In this document: positions 5,967 to 7,766 of the stretch, piece after piece | How positions within the stretch are numbered: the stretch's first letter is position 1 | Layout of the letters: every line of letters begins with the position of its first letter | Source of the DNA: Rhodospirillaceae bacterium | GTDB lineage: Bacteria; Pseudomonadota; Alphaproteobacteria; CADEGL01 | Assembly (NCBI GenBank): GCA_018699755.1 | Contig: JABIRQ010000056.1 | Location: 1-7,766 of the forward strand | Length of the DNA: 7,766 nucleotides | Direction of reading: 5' to 3' | Position numbers and translations under genes: made by a program | Notes under the pieces: model-generated | Database searches by the model: none | Told to the model about the DNA's origin: nothing | The model's input: only the letters and a program-made list of their open reading frames with translations

Positions 5967-7430
5967 TCAGGGCGTGTCGTCGTCGCCCCGCGGCGCGGGC
6001 ACCCAACTCGGTTTCTTGAAATGGCTGATCACGAGCGGCGCGCCGGTGAAGACCACAAGCCCGCCCGCGACCAGTCCGACATAGAGCGTGGGACTGCCGA
6101 TCGGAAGCTGCGAGGGCGGAAAGAAGCCGATGACGAAGGCGAAGGTCACCGCGACGAAGCCGATCCCCGCGACGAGCCATATGCCGGCCTTGCCGCCGGG
6201 CACCCGATAGCTGCGCGGCAGGTCGGGCCGGGTGTAGCGCAGCCGGATGGCGGCGGCGTACATCAGCATGTACATGACGAGATAGAGCGTGACCGTCATC
6301 GCCGAGAGCACGAAGAAGGCGACGCTGACATCCTCGAACAGCAGGTAGAGCGCCGCCAGCACGGTGACGATGCTGCCTTGGATCAGCAGGATCGTGACCT
6401 GAACTCCGGCGGCGTTGGTCCTGGCCAGAAAAGGCGGGAGCTCGCCGTTCTCGGCCGTCTCGAGCAGGCCCCGGCTCGGCCCGCCGATCCAGGCCATGAT
6501 CCCTCCGATCGCGCCGAACGCGACCAGCAGCCCGACGACGGGGGTTGCCATGCCGATGCCGAAGCGGTCCAGAAATCCCTGAAAGGCTTGCATGAGCCCG
6601 GCGGTCAGGCTGATCTGCCCGGCCGGCAGCACGGTCGCGACCGCGAGGGAGCCCAGGGTGAAGAGCAGGAAGATGATGGCCATGGCGACGAACATCGAGG
6701 CCGGGAACTGGCGTGCCGGAGTCTCCAGCTCGACGGCGTGGACGGCCTGAACCTCGACGCCGGCGAACAGCAGGATGATGCCGGCCAGGAAGGCGATGCT
6801 GGAGAGCCCGGTGATATGCGGGAACAGCCGCGCGTGAACCTGCGTGCCGGCCGCCGCCGCGCTATCTCCGCCGTCGGCCAGGAACTCGATTCCGTTGCCT
6901 TGCAGGATCCAGATCAGCGCGAGAATCATGATCAGCGCTCCGGGCAGCAGGGTGCCCAGGATCAGGAACCACTTGGTCGCCGCCGCCGCGATCGAAACGC
7001 CGCGCAGGGTCAGCAGGGTCGCCAGCCAATATGTGACGAGAATGACCAGGGTGTTGTACCAGCCGAGGGTGGCCAGCTTCGGATCGCCGAACAGATAGGC
7101 GAGAGCCGCCGCGGCGAAGGCCAGCACGGTCGGATACCAGACGACGTTCTGGATCCATTGCAGCCAGATCGCGACCGAGCCCCAGCGCGCGCCGAAGGCT
7201 TCCTTGACCCAGGTGTAGACGCCGCCTTTCGAGCGGCCGAAGGCGCCGCCCAGCTCGGCGGAGACGAGGGACGCGGGCAGCAGGAAGAGGATGGTGCAGA
7301 AGCCGATGTAGAAGAACATCGTCAACCCTTCCTTGGCCATCATCGGAAGGCCGCGCAGGCTGACGACGGCGGCGACGGTCATCATCGCCAAAGTCACGGT
7401 GCTGATGTTCTTGTGGGCTATCGATGCCAT
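5967..7430 (-). CDS. gadC: Glutamate/GABA antiporter, APC superfamily
   Basis: This is a 487-residue inner-membrane transporter with about 12 hydrophobic helices. Features shared with GadC include an unwound first helix region with SLRGLPMMA (24-32), FGRSKGGVYTWVKEAFG (64-80), FAGVEVQAVHAVELETPAR (222-240, with a conserved Glu225), WIGGPSRGLLETA (314-326), and PGGKAGIWL (411-419) before the last helices. It should import glutamate in exchange for the GABA made by the adjacent decarboxylase. Only about 19 residues follow the last helix, ending in an acidic DDDTP, whereas E. coli GadC (511 residues) has a longer His-containing C-plug. The ATG at 7430 has GAGGGGG roughly 10 bases upstream. It is the first gene of a gadC-gadB operon. 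A general amino-acid permease is the alternative, but the neighbour and the GPSRG motif favour GadC. Confidence 0.92.
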   Translation of the reverse strand: MASIAHKNISTVTLAMMTVAAVVSLRGLPMMAKEGLTMFFYIGFCTILFLLPASLVSAELGGAFGRSKGGVYTWVKEAFGARWGSVAIWLQWIQNVVWYPTVLAFAAAALAYLFGDPKLATLGWYNTLVILVTYWLATLLTLRGVSIAAAATKWFLILGTLLPGALIMILALIWILQGNGIEFLADGGDSAAAAGTQVHARLFPHITGLSSIAFLAGIILLFAGVEVQAVHAVELETPARQFPASMFVAMAIIFLLFTLGSLAVATVLPAGQISLTAGLMQAFQGFLDRFGIGMATPVVGLLVAFGAIGGIMAWIGGPSRGLLETAENGELPPFLARTNAAGVQVTILLIQGSIVTVLAALYLLFEDVSVAFFVLSAMTVTLYLVMYMLMYAAAIRLRYTRPDLPRSYRVPGGKAGIWLVAGIGFVAVTFAFVIGFFPPSQLPIGSPTLYVGLVAGGLVVFTGAPLVISHFKKPSWVPAPRGDDDTP

Positions 7431-7640
7431 TGCCGCGATTCCCCCTCGAATCGAAGCCGCCGGGGCGGGTAAAAACCACTTTCCACCGATTTTACTTACC
7501 GCATCACAAGAAAAATTGCAATTAACTATTTGATTTCAAGCGGAAATCACCTTCCGCCATACATGTCTATCTGCCGAACCAGCGCTCGCCGCGCCGGATG
7601 TCCTCATGCCGGCTAGGTTGTGTCCTCAGTAGTTCGTCAT
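7431..7640 (-). promoter_or_regulatory. gadC leader: AT-rich region with inverted repeats, probable promoter and operator area
   Basis: This gene-free stretch holds the gadC ribosome site and, at about 7470-7540, an AT-rich block that contrasts with the surrounding DNA and is the likely promoter. A TAAAAT-like -10 and TTGAAA/TTGCAA-like -35 sequences are present, but no pair has ideal spacing. GCGGAA (7540-7545) and TTCCGC (7552-7557) form a perfect inverted repeat with a 6-base centre. It overlaps a second repeat, TGATTT (7531-7536) with AAATCA (7544-7549). These could bind a regulator or form alternative hairpins. I see no coding sequence from 7431 to the right edge. Confidence 0.4.
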
Positions 7641-7650
7641 CCCAGCCGCG

Positions 7651-7741
7651 ACTTTCGTCCAAATCTTTGATTTGGCGCCGAAAGTCAGCGAGCCGGGATC
7701 CAGCTTCGCACAGTATGCCGCTCGCTCTGGATTCCGGCTCG
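7651..7741. repeat. Two-hairpin palindromic intergenic repeat near the right edge
   Basis: The first hairpin has ACTTTCG (7651-7657) pairing with CGAAAGT (7679-7685), and inside it CCAAATC (7659-7665) pairing with GATTTGG (7669-7675) around a TTT loop. The second has CGAGCCGGGATCCAG (7689-7703) pairing with CTGGATTCCGGCTCG (7727-7741) with one mismatch in 15. The flanking GTCATCCC at 7636-7643 and the CGGGATCCAG core resemble repeats scattered between genes in many alphaproteobacteria. Further symmetric sequence may continue past the window edge. Confidence 0.6.
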
Positions 7742-7766
7742 TAAGGCTCACTCCCGGAAATCCTGC

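Noticed and set aside
4431..7472. A 1013-codon open frame on the + strand spanning the whole gadC-gadB region
   Set aside because: It is antisense to two genes with clear family motifs. Its composition (Asp, Gln, Gly, Arg, His rich) is typical of a GC-rich antisense shadow, with no recognisable domain.

Overview
The window is GC-rich chromosomal DNA. The codon usage, the GTCAT...-type palindromic intergenic repeats and the style of the genes suggest an alphaproteobacterium, perhaps Rhodospirillales-like. That placement is inference; no rRNA, tRNA or other marker gene is present.

Left part (1-979, + strand): the last 32 codons of a gene that looks like a luciferase-type flavin-dependent oxidoreductase, then a complete amidohydrolase-2 family metal hydrolase 31 bases downstream. 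This is probably part of a small catabolic operon of unknown substrate. A short gap with a perfect 8-bp hairpin (1024-1042) separates it from the convergent gene cluster.

Middle part (1081-4226, - strand): a compact operon of genes I cannot assign to a characterised system. In transcription order it holds a 46-codon ORF; a 479-codon ORF with a peptidoglycan-binding-like start, a proline/alanine-rich linker and an unknown C-terminal region; a 276-residue protein with about three membrane segments; a 66-residue protein; and a 181-residue protein with one membrane segment. The first two ORFs are in the same frame and are separated only by one TAA codon inside what looks like a single peptidoglycan-binding fold. 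They may be one gene broken by a nonsense codon, or two coupled ORFs. Domain order, base-composition shift and the trailing small membrane proteins resemble an envelope-acting, polymorphic toxin/immunity-type locus, but this is a hypothesis only.

Right part (4521-7430, - strand): a gadC-gadB pair. The glutamate/GABA antiporter is followed 42 bases later by a PLP-dependent glutamate decarboxylase. Together they import glutamate, decarboxylate it with consumption of a cytoplasmic proton, and export GABA (acid resistance or GABA metabolism). The antiporter lacks the long C-terminal 'plug' of the E. coli protein.

Intergenic DNA: 4227-4520 holds the operon's ribosome-binding site and a possible promoter on the left, and palindromic repeats on the right. 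7431-7766 holds the gadC leader (AT-rich, with inverted repeats) and another palindromic repeat running to the window edge. No RNA genes, CRISPR arrays or insertion sequences were seen.
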